Positions 10,998-21,076 of a stretch of DNA of 64,000 nt are shown here, in pieces. Source of the DNA: Ciona savignyi (Eukaryota > Chordata > Ascidiacea > Phlebobranchia > Cionidae); assembly GCA_000149265.1 (NCBI GenBank), contig CH002995.1, positions 1 to 64,000 of the forward strand. Reading direction: 5' to 3'. A model generated the notes under the pieces. It was not told the origin of the DNA and searched no databases. It was given only the letters and a program-made list of their open reading frames with translations. A program made the position numbers and the translations under genes. Numbering within the stretch: the stretch's first letter is position 1; the number at the start of each line of letters is the position of its first letter.

Positions 10998-12750
10998 TTA
11001 ATAAAGTTTTTAGAATTCCAAATAACCCGTTTAAAGTAGGAATGTTTGCTTTCAAATCTTAGTGTAGAAGTGCACACTGATGGGCCAAACTGCATAATTG
11101 ACCATGGATAATGCATCAAATAATGATGCTTTGAACGCAGAGGAACAGTACTAAACAGCATTTGTCTCATGTACAAGTACTCCTTAATTTATAAAGAAAG
11201 ACAAATAACTGTGCCTTTTGTAAGAAATTTTGAAACAATTATTTCTGTTAAAGATCGTAAACATAAAACAAGTTGCCATACAGGGTCTTCAGGATTCTGC
11301 ACACAACCAAACATAAGCAGAGGTAATAATCGAAGAAAACCCCAGTTTTGACTTGCATTTTCAGAGAGCTTTTTTGATGTAGCAGACAGAGTTAAGGGCT
11401 TGCAAAGTCTATCATGAAACCTATATGGAAATTGCACTATCCTTTTATTTAAAACACTCAAGGATGTCCACTTTTGCTGTATAAAATAGTTCACGGCAAG
11501 CATTATGTCGTACTGTATAACTCCTTCAAACAAGTCATGCGCCAAACAAGGGGGCAATTCTGGAGCACAAACATGGAAATACTGCAACTCATTAAAAATA
11601 CTATCACTTTTCACACCTTCGATGTGTACGGAGTTACCAGCATCATGAATTTTTTGCCAGAACAAGTTATAGGAATCAGTGTTGCGCATGGATTTTCACA
11701 CAAACAGTAACAATTAAATTCTGTGCGGGTAATGGAACAAAACCCTGCAAATGTAGGATGAGGTGCTGAAGTTTGTTGTGAAGCCACCAATCTAATGACT
11801 TCCTAGATTGTCTCCAGTTATACAAACAATACTACCACGAACTTTATCATTAAACCTCTGGAAGATCAATGCCTTCTTTTTCCAAAATTTTAAGATCCAT
11901 TAATTAAGGGCCGAAACAAATCTTCACATTTGTTTGCGGAAACAAGCTGATCTTTGCATAAAATGACAAGTTGAAACGCATCAATTTTAGACCTATTCCA
12001 AGGGTAAAAATTTGCCAAAGTGTAATATACCCCCAGTAATTTGTGTTTTTGCTTAGCAGAACCCAGGGGATTTACTACTTCAAAAGCATCTTGGTACAGT
12101 ATTATTTTAAGTGTCTTATTACTGCCTGAAAACAAATGGTTGTTTTTAACAACCAAACCTATCATCAAAATCACGAAAGCTTCCATCCGGGCAAAGCGGG
12201 TTTAAAAATTGGCGTTTTACTAAATTATTTGTGAATAAAGCTTGAATGGTTTTTAAAATCGGTACATACTGAAACGTCTCTTTGTCTTGAACAACTTCTG
12301 GATTTAATCTCATTGCGATTGGGGCAATGTAAATAAAATTGGCTTTAAAATATTTTTCTCTTGAAAATATAGATCTTAGAGGCCCCGTTTTATGAATTTC
12401 CTGGAATTTATCTTGATTCATAACCTCATTCAGAATTGATGTCACTAATTCATCATCAATATCATAGTTTTCCAAAATTGACTTGAGCCTGTTAGTCACA
12501 TGGCTTGAGTATTTCAAAACCAAGTCTTTAATCTGTTCAACAATCTGATTGACAGTGCGAACGGGAATGAAGTATTTATGCTGAAGCATAAAATAAAACA
12601 AGGCATATTTTCGTGTAAGAGTGTCGATAGATGCAAAATCATGACTTAAACGTACCGGTTCCAAAAATTCATCATCCACAGCTTTAGATGTTGCTAAATA
12701 AGAAAACGTATTCTCTGAATTGGTTAATGGAACATTCATACTGTCACTGG
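10998..12750 (-). pseudogene. animal CACTA/EnSpm-type transposase gene, main part
   Basis: Minus strand, continuing the zinc-finger exon at 18841-18631. Blocks in order: LSHDFASIDTLTRKYALFYF, FQYVPILKTIQALFTNNLV, then after a frameshift near 12170 IILYQDAFEVVNPLGSAK and YYTLANF. After another break come GDNLGSH followed by GGFTTNFS, LPPCLAHDLFEGVIQYDI, LRSLTEIIVSKFL, then KHHYLMHYPWSI and RFESKHSYFKRV. This is the uncharacterised C2H2-GDNLGSH-DLFEGV family common in fish, cnidarian and tunicate genomes. I place it with CACTA/EnSpm because of the terminus at 19257. The frame runs straight into the Kolobok end at 10997 and is not resumed beyond it. At least three frameshifts or stops are present. 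Confidence 0.72.
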
Positions 12751-12797
12751 TGACGTGAATTGTAATAATTAACATTGCCGCTGCGCGCTCACGTTAA

Positions 12798-15683
12798 TTA
12801 CACGCCTTGCTTTAATAATTGTTCTTCTGCTTGACGGTAAAATTGTGGCTTTACTTCTGCACAGATTTTACAAGCTGAAGTCACTCGTTTAACTTCCGTC
12901 ATGGAAAACGGCAAGTTTTTCATTCGTACGAAATGCATCATTCTTGACACACCTGGATGGCATAAATTGTTGTGCAGAAGTTCTAGATTAGACGAGGGTG
13001 ACACAGATGAGACGAATGCTCTTGTGAATGAATCGGGTCCAACATTCTGCTGACCGGGGCGATATTTTATATCATAGGAGAAGGAAGCCAACTCCATGCG
13101 CCATTGTTGCACCTTGGTGCTCTTAATCTTAGAACGACGACGATTATCTAACATAAACGCTACAGAACGTTGATCAGTTATTAGTGTAAACTTACGTCTG
13201 TGTAATAAGTGTGCTTGACCACTTCCTGATGGCTTCTACGATGGCAGTTGCCTCCTTTTCGTAAGCGGGATAGAGAGTTTCACTCCCTTGCAATGTCCGA
13301 GACATGAAAGCGACGGGGCGGTCACCTTGATTTAACGTAGCGGACACAGCGATGTCGGAAGCATCGCACTCAACGACAAACGGGACACTCTCGTCGGTTG
13401 ATTTTAACCCCACATTTTCCAATTCCTCCTTCAACAACTCAAAGGCTGCTAGCGCATCAGGTGATAGGGGGAAGTTAGTTGCTTTTGCGAGTGGTCGAAT
13501 TTTATCCGCAAAACAGCTAATCCACTTTGCGTAGTATGCAAACATTCCCAAAACTCTGCGAAGTGAACGAAAATTACTTGGTGGTGGAAATTCTTTCCGG
13601 ATCAGGCTTTACGATACCATTTCCAACAACATAACCGAGGATTTGTATGCACGGTACAGCAGTAATGGTTTTCGATTCATTTAGTGTAAGGTTCCTTCGG
13701 CGTACAGCTTTTAGGAACGTTTCTACATTACGGTCGTGCTCCTCCTTGTTACGTCCAGCAACAGTAACATTGTCCAAGTAAGGAAATGTGTCTTTCAAGT
13801 TTTCTTCTTGAACAAACTCTGAAATTTTCCGTTGGAAAACTGAAACGCCGTTTTTGACACCAAATGGGGTAAATTCATACAACTTCCCGTTAGCTTCGAA
13901 TCCTGTGTATTTGAACTCAGATTGGACAATCGGAATCTGGGGGTGATCAAAGGTGCTAAAGACGCTATAGCTAGCCAGGTCGTTGACCATATCATCTATC
14001 CGAGGAAGCGGATAAACATCCAATTCCGTATATATATTAATAGTTTGGGAATAATCTATGCACAAACGATTCTTGTGGGGGTTTGATGTATCTTTAACAA
14101 CCACCACCTGTGCCCGCCATTGAGATGAGCTCGGTTGAATAATTCCTTCCTTCAGTAACTTGTCGATGTTTTCCTTAATGAATGCTTTGTCTTCCGCACT
14201 GAAACGACGAGATTTTGTCGCGATTGGCTTGATCTGAGGTGAAAGATTTGAAAATAATGAAGCTTCTTTGGTTATTGCGGCTGTGAGCGCACACATGTGA
14301 TTACTTGGCACTACCAAATCGGATAACTGACCGCCCAATTCAAAAATCAAGCGTTTATGCTGACTTTGAAAATCGAGCCCGAGGATTACGTTACTACAGA
14401 GATCATCAAAAACATTTAACTTTGGTGATCTATATTCAACATCCTTGATGGCGACGTTAACCAGGCAGAATCCACTTGATTTTTATAGCAGATGACACCA
14501 TTTGTATCTGGTGAGTGGATGGGTAGACATTCAGCTTTAGTTTTGAAAGTAATGACGAATTGATGTAACTTTCGGAACTTCCGGAGTCGATCAATGCAGT
14601 AAGACTATTACCGTTAACCGAAACCTTCAGAGATGCTTTTAGTAAGCTAGCTGGACATGCGGCAGCAGTGGAACACAAAGACGGGGTGAGTGGATGGGTA
14701 GACATTCAGCTTTAGTTTTGAAAGTAATGACGAATTGATGTAACTTTCGGAACTTCCGGAGTCGATCAATGCAGTAAGACTATTACCGTTAACCGAAACC
14801 TTCAGAGATGCTTTTAGTAAGCTAGCTGGACATGCGGCAGCAGTGGAACACAACGACGGGGAGCATGAAGTCAAGGCCGCAGCTGAATGATCACTTATTT
14901 TTGGATGTCTATTATTTACAAGTGCCTGGGTAGAACGACACACAGGCGAAAAATGTCCACTCTTTCCACACGAATGACAGATTGCATTACGAGCCGGGCA
15001 GCGTCTGCGATCATGATAAGGATTACCGCAAAAGTAACACTTCCTCGACCTGGATATTGCACCCAAGGCCTCCGACCTCAAAATAGTTTTAGAATCAAAG
15101 GTATCTATCGTCTGGGGGTGCCGCAGCCGCCACATCCCTACGAGTTAGATAGGCAGCAGAGTGTTCTTGTGCCATAGACAATGAACTAGCTACGTCGAAT
15201 GCTTGTTGTTCCAGCGCCAATTCTTGGTTTTCTAACAGTCGCTGACGGATTTGATGTGAAGTTAGCCCATTTATAATTGCATCGCGCACTAGCTCCCTTC
15301 GGTACTCTTCCGCCGTAACATCTTTGAAACCACAGTCTTTGCTGAGGAGATGTAATGACTGCAAAAAATCCCGCAGAGACTCCTCTGATTTTCGCGTGCG
15401 TGTTGCTAGCAGATGGCGGGCAAAAATAATGTTCGGAGATTTTATGTAGATGCTTATGTTGTACAATCTTCTATGCACTCTCATACACATCCGCACTGAC
15501 ATACGCGATCAATGTCGTCAGCTTATTCGGAGGTTCTAGGTTTTGCGCTCCTGCCAGCCGCGAATATTTTTCTAGAAAGTCTGAGAAGACTTTCAACCAG
15601 TGCTTCAGCTGCTTTGCTGCCTTCGGTGAGTTTGGGTCTGCATCAAACCGCATAGGTTTCAGTACGTCGGGTAATGAAGACAT
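12798..15683 (-). pseudogene. Ty3/gypsy gag-pol, truncated in integrase and frameshifted
   Basis: On the minus strand: a gag start at 15683 (MSSLPDVLKPMRF), a gag capsid-like segment, and two zinc knuckles (CYFCGNPYHDRRRC and CHSCGKSGHFSPVC, near 15030-14940). Next are an aspartic protease motif LIDSGSSESYI, present twice because of a tandem duplication, then reverse transcriptase (14350-13574) whose active-site box reads YLDN instead of Y-x-DD. After that come RNase H (VECDASDIAVSATL, 13551-13192) and the integrase H2C2 finger (HPGVSRMMHF then CKICAEV, about 12950-12840). The integrase DDE core is missing. The pieces lie in several frames and the RT lacks its second catalytic Asp, so the copy is dead. 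Confidence 0.9.
14511..14860. repeat. tandem duplication of 175 bp across the gypsy protease
   Basis: 14511-14685 and 14686-14860 are almost identical direct copies (GTGAGTGGATGGGTAGACAT at each start, GAACACAA(A/C)GACGGGG at each end). Both encode the protease active-site segment. As 175 is not a multiple of three, the duplication by itself breaks the reading frame. Confidence 0.92.
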
Positions 15684-15893
15684 TCCCAGTAGAATTATAA
15701 TTTCGTTTAATTGAAATGATTTCGTAGTTGTAAATTATTAACTTTATTATAAGCTTAAACGAAATTATAACGAAACATAATATCTGCAATAAAGAAATAA
15801 GTACAAATAAGTGCGAACGTAAATAAGTTACCATGCTAACACAATCGAGCTGACTGCAGGTTAGAAGTCGCACAGCACAACGCAAAGGAATAA
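15684..15893 (-). other. putative gypsy LTR/leader remnant
   Basis: Between the gag start and the right 41-bp inverted repeat is an AT-rich stretch that, on the minus strand, begins TGTTAGCATGG near 15839 and contains AATAAAG-like signals. A 5' LTR or leader is expected here, but there is no second LTR copy to compare with, so its limits cannot be set. Confidence 0.3.
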
Positions 15894-15961
15894 AAAGCAA
15901 GGCGTGTAATTAACGTGAGCGCGCAGCGGCAATGTTAACTAGAGGTGGGGGTGGCGGCATA

Positions 15962-16235
15962 TTAACTGGTGAAGTAGATAGAATTAACAACTTGAACTGG
16001 GGACTGTTTTCGTTCTAGTTTCTTAACTTTTTGTGCGAGTTTTGCGACAAGAACTTCAAGGTCTGAAATTCTCTTTTGTAAATCCACATTGTCATGTGTA
16101 TCCTTCTTGCTTCGTTTGAATAATGTATATAAGTAGAGAAAGAAAATTTTGAGTGTTGACCAAATCGAAAATGTTGATTTTGTAGAGGCTGGTGTTATGA
16201 CTGAAATTTCCTCACTTCGACTCGCTGCAGTGTAC
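15962..16235 (-). CDS. exon-like coiled-coil segment of unknown protein
   Basis: An open minus-strand frame of about 90 codons without an ATG follows an AG acceptor-like site (TTATAG at 16236-16241). It reads TAASRSEEISVITP, a hydrophobic stretch (FSIWSTLKIFFLYLYTLF), KRSKKDTHDN, then a heptad-patterned segment LQKRISDLEVLVAKLAQKV ending in KKLERK, and stops at 15962. A one-base shift before the stop would continue as STSPVNMPPPPPLV, a proline run that ends exactly at the TTAA insertion point (15938). It is the only protein-like stretch of the 5.9-kb insertion besides the gypsy fragment. It may belong to that insertion's own gene or be a captured exon. I do not recognise the protein. Confidence 0.35.
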
Positions 16236-16433
16236 CTATAACAAGTTTCTTATCAATAAACAACTCAATTTAAAGTTATTTTGCTCTTTAACCTGAACAT
16301 ACATATCTAGAAGGAAGCTCAAAAGATAAAAACCATGCCCAGCGATCCCAAGGTATTAAAAGAATAACTAGCAGAAACAACAGTAATTTAAATTAACATG
16401 GTAACCGGTAAGTAGTGGTGTATCGGTATCCTA

Positions 16434-16634
16434 AGGGGAAAACTAAACAAAGGGAAAGCGGGCCAGAGGGAAACTGCACACTAAAATGAAGACTATGACA
16501 CTAGAGTCCGTTTTAAACATGGGGTTGGAGGGAGGTTTAGTTCTGGGGTTGAGATTAGTGTTTAGGGAAGAGTTTAAATTAGTTTCCGCAATTTTAATGT
16601 GCAGTTTCTCTCCTTTCCGCTTTTATTGTTGCCC
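16434..16634. mobile_element. small foldback MITE, copy 1 of a three-copy family
   Basis: The octamer GTATCCTA flanks the unit on both sides (16426-16433, 16635-16642), suggesting an 8-bp duplication. The ends are imperfect inverted copies: GGGAAAGCGG…AGGGAAACTGCACACTAAAAT on the left pairs with AAAAGCGGAAAGGAGAGAAA then CTGCACATTAAAAT read from the right. The centre GAGATTAGTGTTTAGG recurs in the copies near 36.53-36.77 kb and 45.55-45.68 kb. Confidence 0.55.
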
Positions 16635-16642
16635 GTATCCTA

Positions 16643-16969
16643 AAACTTCTAATTTAAAGTGTGCAGTAAAGCCTACCTTTTCTTTTTCCTGATAAATCTT
16701 TTTTGAAATCGTCGCGGCATTTTATTTACCAATTAAGAACACAGAATTAAAAACTGACACGTCCAGTTGGGCTTTCGGCAATACTTTTGTAGCTGAAACT
16801 TTTTGAATGCCTGCTTTTCAAATTTCCCGGCGTATGACGTCATTTGGTTAATGAGTCAAAGGTTACAACTAAATGAGCTCGACCGGGTTGTTCAAATTCA
16901 AACCAGAGTAAACTAGAGAGTGTCAACCACGTGTTTTAAAACCACTATTTGTAAAACACATTTTGTATG

Positions 16970-17001
<32 letters not shown>

Positions 17002-17379
17002 GCGAGCAGGGTCCCTAACCACAATTTGTATTTTATACACCGGGTTAGTAGTTTGTTTCTGCAAGCATAAACGTATGGGTCCCTGAGGTAACAATCCGAT
17101 CTTGTTATTAATGTTCATTACACAATATATGTTAATGTCAGATATGTGCACGTCAGATCCATGTTATGTAACATTCCTGAAAGTTTTAACCGGACTGTCA
17201 TAGTTTTGTTTCTGCAAGCATAAACGCATGGGTCCCATAGTTATTAAACCAACCTTATTTTCTATGTGTAGTTAAAAAAATAATAATAAGCGTGTTAGAT
17301 TTACGAACATTTTACCACAAATGTTTTAAATTTAAGCCTCTTGTCAAGCGCTTTTGTAAAGGGAAAGGTAGATTCCCAA
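16643..17379. repeat. non-coding, with TA microsatellite and a ~157-bp degenerate direct repeat
   Basis: A (TA)n tract lies at about 16970-17001. GTTTCTGCAAGCATAAACG followed by (T/C)ATGGGTCCC occurs at about 17053 and 17210. The GTTTCTGCA word also recurs in the satellite just downstream, so this may be a decayed edge of that array. No gene seen. Confidence 0.55.
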
Positions 17380-18530
17380 AACAGCCCGATTGAGATTTTC
17401 ATTATTTCGGGGAATTTTCCTGGGTTTAGTACATAAATTTCTGCTTAACATATCTAAGTTATGTTATCTAAGTTAGATAATCTAACAAACAGTTTTAATC
17501 CGATTTGGCCACTCCTTGTTGGAGATTTCGGAGCGATATAGCATGCCTGTTACAATCATGGTTTAAAAACAAATCATAATTTTTAGGGTATTTCCCTATG
17601 TTCCCTTTTTCTTTTTGCTCAATGGTACAAAGGCGGATAGGGAACTAACATTTTGGCCGTTCAAGCGCTATGCCCCAAAAAGTTAATTTAAAAAAATTCC
17701 GATTTGTTTTTTACCTCCCAGGGGAATTCCCCTGGGTATATTACCCAAACTTTTGGTTTCTGCAAATCTAGACCATGGTGTCTAACAAATAACAAAGTTT
17801 CATTTTAATTCCATTACCCCTTCTGGTAGATGTCGGTACCACAACCCCATGCCTGTCACAATCATGATTTAAAAACAAAATCTTATTTTTAGGGTACCCT
17901 AGGTAATTATTTTAATTCTTCTAAGTGTTATATCATTGGCTAATGCACTTACAGTTTGCCAAGTTTAAATGAAATTGGAGTTGCCGTTTAAGCGCTCTGC
18001 CCAAAAAAGCTTTTTTTTTAAAAAAAAAACACCGTTTTGGTTTTTCACCTTCCAGGGGAAATACCCTGGGTATATTACCCAAAATTTTGGTTTCTGCATA
18101 TCTAGACCATGTTGTCTAACAAATGACAAAGTTTTATTGCAATTCCATCACTTCTTCTGGTAAATATCGGTGCCACAACCCATGCCTGTTACAATCATGA
18201 TTTGAAAACAAAATCAGTATTTTAGGGTATTTCCCTGGGTAAATTTTTTTAATTCTTTTAAGTGGTATATCAGTGGCTGGTGCCCTTACAGTTTACCAAA
18301 TCTAATTGAAATTGGAGTAGCTGTTCAAGCGCTATGACCAAAAAAGCTAATTTTTTTAAAAAAGATACCGTTTTGGTTTTTCACCTCCCAGGGGAATTCC
18401 CCTGGGTATATTTTGCAAAATTTTGGTTTCTGCACATCTAGACCATGTGATCTAACTAAAGACAAAGTTTTATTGCGATTCCATTACCCTTTTGGTAGAT
18501 GTCGTTGCCACAAGACATGCCTGTCAAGCG
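17380..18530. repeat. ~330-bp tandem satellite, about 3.5 copies
   Basis: The key block CCAGGGGAATTCCCCTGGG then TATATT, followed by TTTTGGTTTCTGCA(A/T/C)ATCTAGACCATG, occurs with CCTGGG at about 17731, 18065 and 18401, and in decayed form near 17420. Spacings are 311, 334 and 336 bp. Each unit also carries GCATGCCTGT(T/C)ACAATCATG and CATTACCCCTTCTGGTAGAT. The block CAGGGGAATTCCCCTG is a near-perfect palindrome. The array lies inside the 5.9-kb insertion. Confidence 0.88.
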
Positions 18531-18630
18531 TTTGACGAAAAAAAAAAAGAAAAAAAAAAAACGGACAAAAACAATATGTGTCCCATTTTTCCAAATGGGA
18601 CCCATAATTATTACAATTCACGTCAACTGG

Positions 18631-18841
18631 TACTCGCAGCATTATCTTGTTCTTGAGGTTTAGCTGAATGACATCTTGATAAGTGTGATGAAAATGAAGA
18701 TAATACTCTGTATTTTTTGTTGCAGTTCTCAATAGGGCATGTTATTTCACTTCCAAAGCGTATATGCTCTCGGTAATGCTGTAGTAAGTCTGCAACTGTA
18801 TCAAATCTCTGTTTACAAAATTCCAAAGAACACTTAAACAT
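18631..18841 (-). pseudogene. CACTA/EnSpm-type gene, first coding part with C2H2 fingers
   Basis: Starts MFKCSLEFCKQRFDT, giving one C2H2-like finger (C-x4-C…H-x3-H with LLQHYREHI). It continues with a second, CPIENCNKKYRVLSSF then SHLSRCH. The frame ends in SAKPQEQDNAASTS and is then broken by the 5.9-kb insertion; it resumes in phase at 12750. Paired fingers of the form CP…C…F…SSF…HLSR.H stand at the start of the GDNLGSH/DLFEGV transposase family, which agrees with the downstream part. This portion has no internal stop. Confidence 0.7.
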
Positions 18842-19257
18842 ATTTATCCAATCATGCAGACCTGCGTTTTTTTTAAGTTATATTAATGTATAATATACAT
18901 ACAGGCCTTTTAAATAATAATCAATACAAAAAGTAGCCTAGTACTTAATAACTGCCTCCACAGTAGACTATTGATAACAACCAAAAGTTTACAATATATT
19001 CACACACAATACATCGTACATTAGCCTGACAAATAACGATTACAAACCAAATACAAAACTAAACTTCTGTCTTTGCCTTTGATCCTATTAATTCCTTTGA
19101 AGACGAAAGCGCGCCAAGCGATGCGGTACAGTGATTGTCTAGAATTCCAGAACGCATGGTATTTACTAGATCGCTTACGTAAAATCATGGTTACGTAGCG
19201 CCCGTACTATATATACGTTAAATATTATAGTAAATACTACGGAAATTTTTTACAGTG
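18842..19257 (-). other. 5' leader and terminus of the CACTA/EnSpm-type element
   Basis: Read on the minus strand, the sequence from 19257 begins CACTGTAAAAAATTTCCG and goes on to a palindromic TAGTATTTACTATAATATT. The CACTG start and A/T-rich subterminal region are typical of animal EnSpm elements. This end lies 416 bp upstream of the zinc-finger start codon and in the right orientation, so I take it as the element's 5' end. The partner 3' end is not in the window. Confidence 0.6.
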
Positions 19258-20121
19258 TATATACATACTTGGTTATCAGGGAGGCCACTTTAAATACTTC
19301 TTCTTCGTCCTGGTCCCCTTTGTTTTGTTTTTCAAGAAATTCTAATTAAAATCTGAAAAGATTAATGTTTGCATAGTCTTATAAATTTACAATCAATACA
19401 GCATCCTGTTATTTTAACTGAAGAAACAAGAAACGATTACTGGCTAAATATTATAAAAGTGTCTACCTATGCTGCTCCAGTTCATGCAATTTTAATGTAT
19501 ACTGTTCTTGGTGCGTGAGGTTTAATCGATGTGCTTTTACATGGGGATTTTCCACCAATTTATTTACAGCATCCACACTTAAGTTTCCTAGAAATACGAG
19601 AACGGCAATCAATTAGATTTTGCATAAAAAGGAAAGCTAGACAATACTAACCTTGGTGGGACAATGCTACATTGCATTAAATTCTTTTTTTGATTGCTCA
19701 AATGTATTTTTTAAGAAGATCAGGACAGCAAAGGGCATTGTAACATTAGCTCTTGTCAAAATACTGCCCACAGTTGGGTTGCGCTATCTAGTTGTAGAAT
19801 GATCTATGATAAAATTAATAATACTAATTTAATATTATTAATTGTTAAAATTATGTTTAATAAGATATAATAACAAGACAGGTTAAATGCATAATTTATT
19901 TCCAAATATATATATTTTTTAAATAAATACAGAAAATTTATATATATATATATATATATATATACATTAAATATGAAACACATTCAATCTACAATATCCC
20001 ATCTTTGTATAAGTTTTAAAGTACCGATACCGTATATAAAACAGAACTTACATAAATACCCCATATGCAACGATCATTTAATTAAGCTAAAATATTAACC
20101 AAATAATACACATCTGTAATG
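19258..20121. other. no gene; TA microsatellite and homopolymer C
   Basis: AT-rich sequence with a (TA)n tract at about 19939-19973 and a C run at about 20126-20135 that opens the minisatellite. No open frame or motif of note. Confidence 0.6.
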
Positions 20122-20600
20122 GATTTCCCCCCCCCCCCACCACCTAGGCAACCACCACCCGGACAACAATCACCCCAAGTAACCACCACCCCAAGCAACC
20201 ACCATGCAGGCAACCACCACCCAGGCAACAACCACCCCAAGCAACCATCATACACAGCAACCACCGTCCACCACCCCAAGCAACCACCACCCTGTGCAAC
20301 CACAACCAACCCCTATCAACCACCACCCGGGCAACCACTCCACGCAACCACCACCCCAAGCAATCACCACCCCAAGCAACCACCACCCAGGCAACCACCA
20401 CCCGGACAACAATCACCCCAAGCAACCACCACCGCAAGCAACCACCACCCAGTCAACCACCAACCAGGCAACAACTACCACCCAGGAAAAACCACCCAGG
20501 CAACAACTACCCAAGCAACCATCACCCCACCACCTAGGCAACCACCACCTAGGCAACAACTACCCCAAGCAACCATCACCCCACCACCAGGGCAACTACC
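20122..20600. repeat. CAACCACCACC minisatellite
   Basis: About 480 bp built from variants of CAAGCAACCACCACCC and CAGGCAACAACYACCCC with higher-order duplications. For example, CACCTAGGCAACCACCACC occurs at the start and again near 20530. The purine/pyrimidine asymmetry and lack of stops make long open frames on both strands (Pro/His/Asn/Gln-rich on plus, Trp/Gly/Val-rich on minus). These are by-products of the repeat, not genes. Confidence 0.92.
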
Positions 20601-20625
20601 ATCAGATGATGAACTAAACACGTAA

Positions 20626-21073
20626 CAAGTATGTGACAAAAAATTAAACATTAGCTACACAGTTACTTGAAAGGGCTGTAGGGGAAAGGCGAAACCTATG
20701 AACATGCGGGGGGAACTTTGAACCATCATCTTACTTAAAATCAATACGAAAACTCTTCAGCGCCAATTTTAATCACGAATCGTTATTAAAATATGACGGG
20801 AGAAAGTTCTGTTGTTTGTGTTCACCACTTGCATGGTAAGAAGACTAGATAGAGAACTAACTAGCTTAGAACAAATTGAGAAAAAAAATACTGACCTGGC
20901 AACCAACATTTTTCATTTTTTACGTTTAAAACCAGAGGCAGAGCCGGGTATGCCCAAACAGAAACACAGGCTATTTTGATCTCATATTGCAACCAAAATC
21001 GCGATAACGGTGAAAATAATAGGTAAGTAAACACCTCAGACTCAGCGTAGGACACGGTTGGGTGGTCGGTCTC
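20626..21073. other. no gene; possible decayed element end
   Basis: The stretch TGTAGGGGAAAGGCGAAACC at about 20671 resembles TGTAGGGGAGATGTGGCACC at about 24112, suggesting a shared element terminus, but no partner end was found. Otherwise featureless. Confidence 0.4.
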
Positions 21074-21076
21074 TAA

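Larger units (their letters stand above)
12773..15934. mobile_element. TTAA-flanked unit with 41-bp perfect inverted ends enclosing a gypsy fragment
   Basis: 12773-12813 (starting CATTGCCGCTGCGCGCTC) is an exact inverted copy of 15894-15934. TTAA borders both sides (12769-12772, 15935-15938), so the perfect inverted repeat including TTAA is 45 bp. A TTAA duplication and such ends suggest mobilisation by a piggyBac-like or Kolobok-like transposase. Yet the entire interior is a Ty3/gypsy gag-pol fragment with no transposase. The integrase frame terminates inside the left repeat (…LLKQGV then stop), so the gypsy sequence is truncated exactly where the terminal repeat begins. It sits at the inner edge of the 21-bp terminus of the surrounding 5.9-kb insertion. 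Confidence 0.8.
12751..18625. mobile_element. unclassified 5.9-kb insertion with 21-bp perfect inverted termini and 5-bp duplication
   Basis: 12751-12771 (starting TGACGTGAATTGTAATAAT) is an exact inverted copy of 18605-18625. The pentamer ACTGG is duplicated immediately outside (12746-12750 and 18626-18630). Deleting the insertion and one pentamer joins the zinc-finger exon (…AASTS) to the downstream frame (DSMNVP…) in phase, which independently confirms both ends. Contents: the TTAA-flanked gypsy-bearing unit, a coiled-coil-coding stretch, a small MITE and a ~330-bp satellite. The TG…CA ends and 5-bp duplication resemble LTR elements, yet there are no direct LTRs. I do not recognise a transposase and cannot assign a superfamily. 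Confidence 0.88.

Noticed and set aside
12751..18625. Interpreting the 21-bp ends as the termini of the gypsy element (LTR retrotransposon)
   Set aside because: The ends are inverted, not direct, repeats, and the gypsy fragment has its own separate 41-bp inverted borders inside.
20119..20625. Long Pro/His-rich open frame (168 codons) and reverse-strand Trp/Gly/Val-rich frames
   Set aside because: They are produced by the CAACCACC minisatellite on both strands; no start context, signal or conserved domain.
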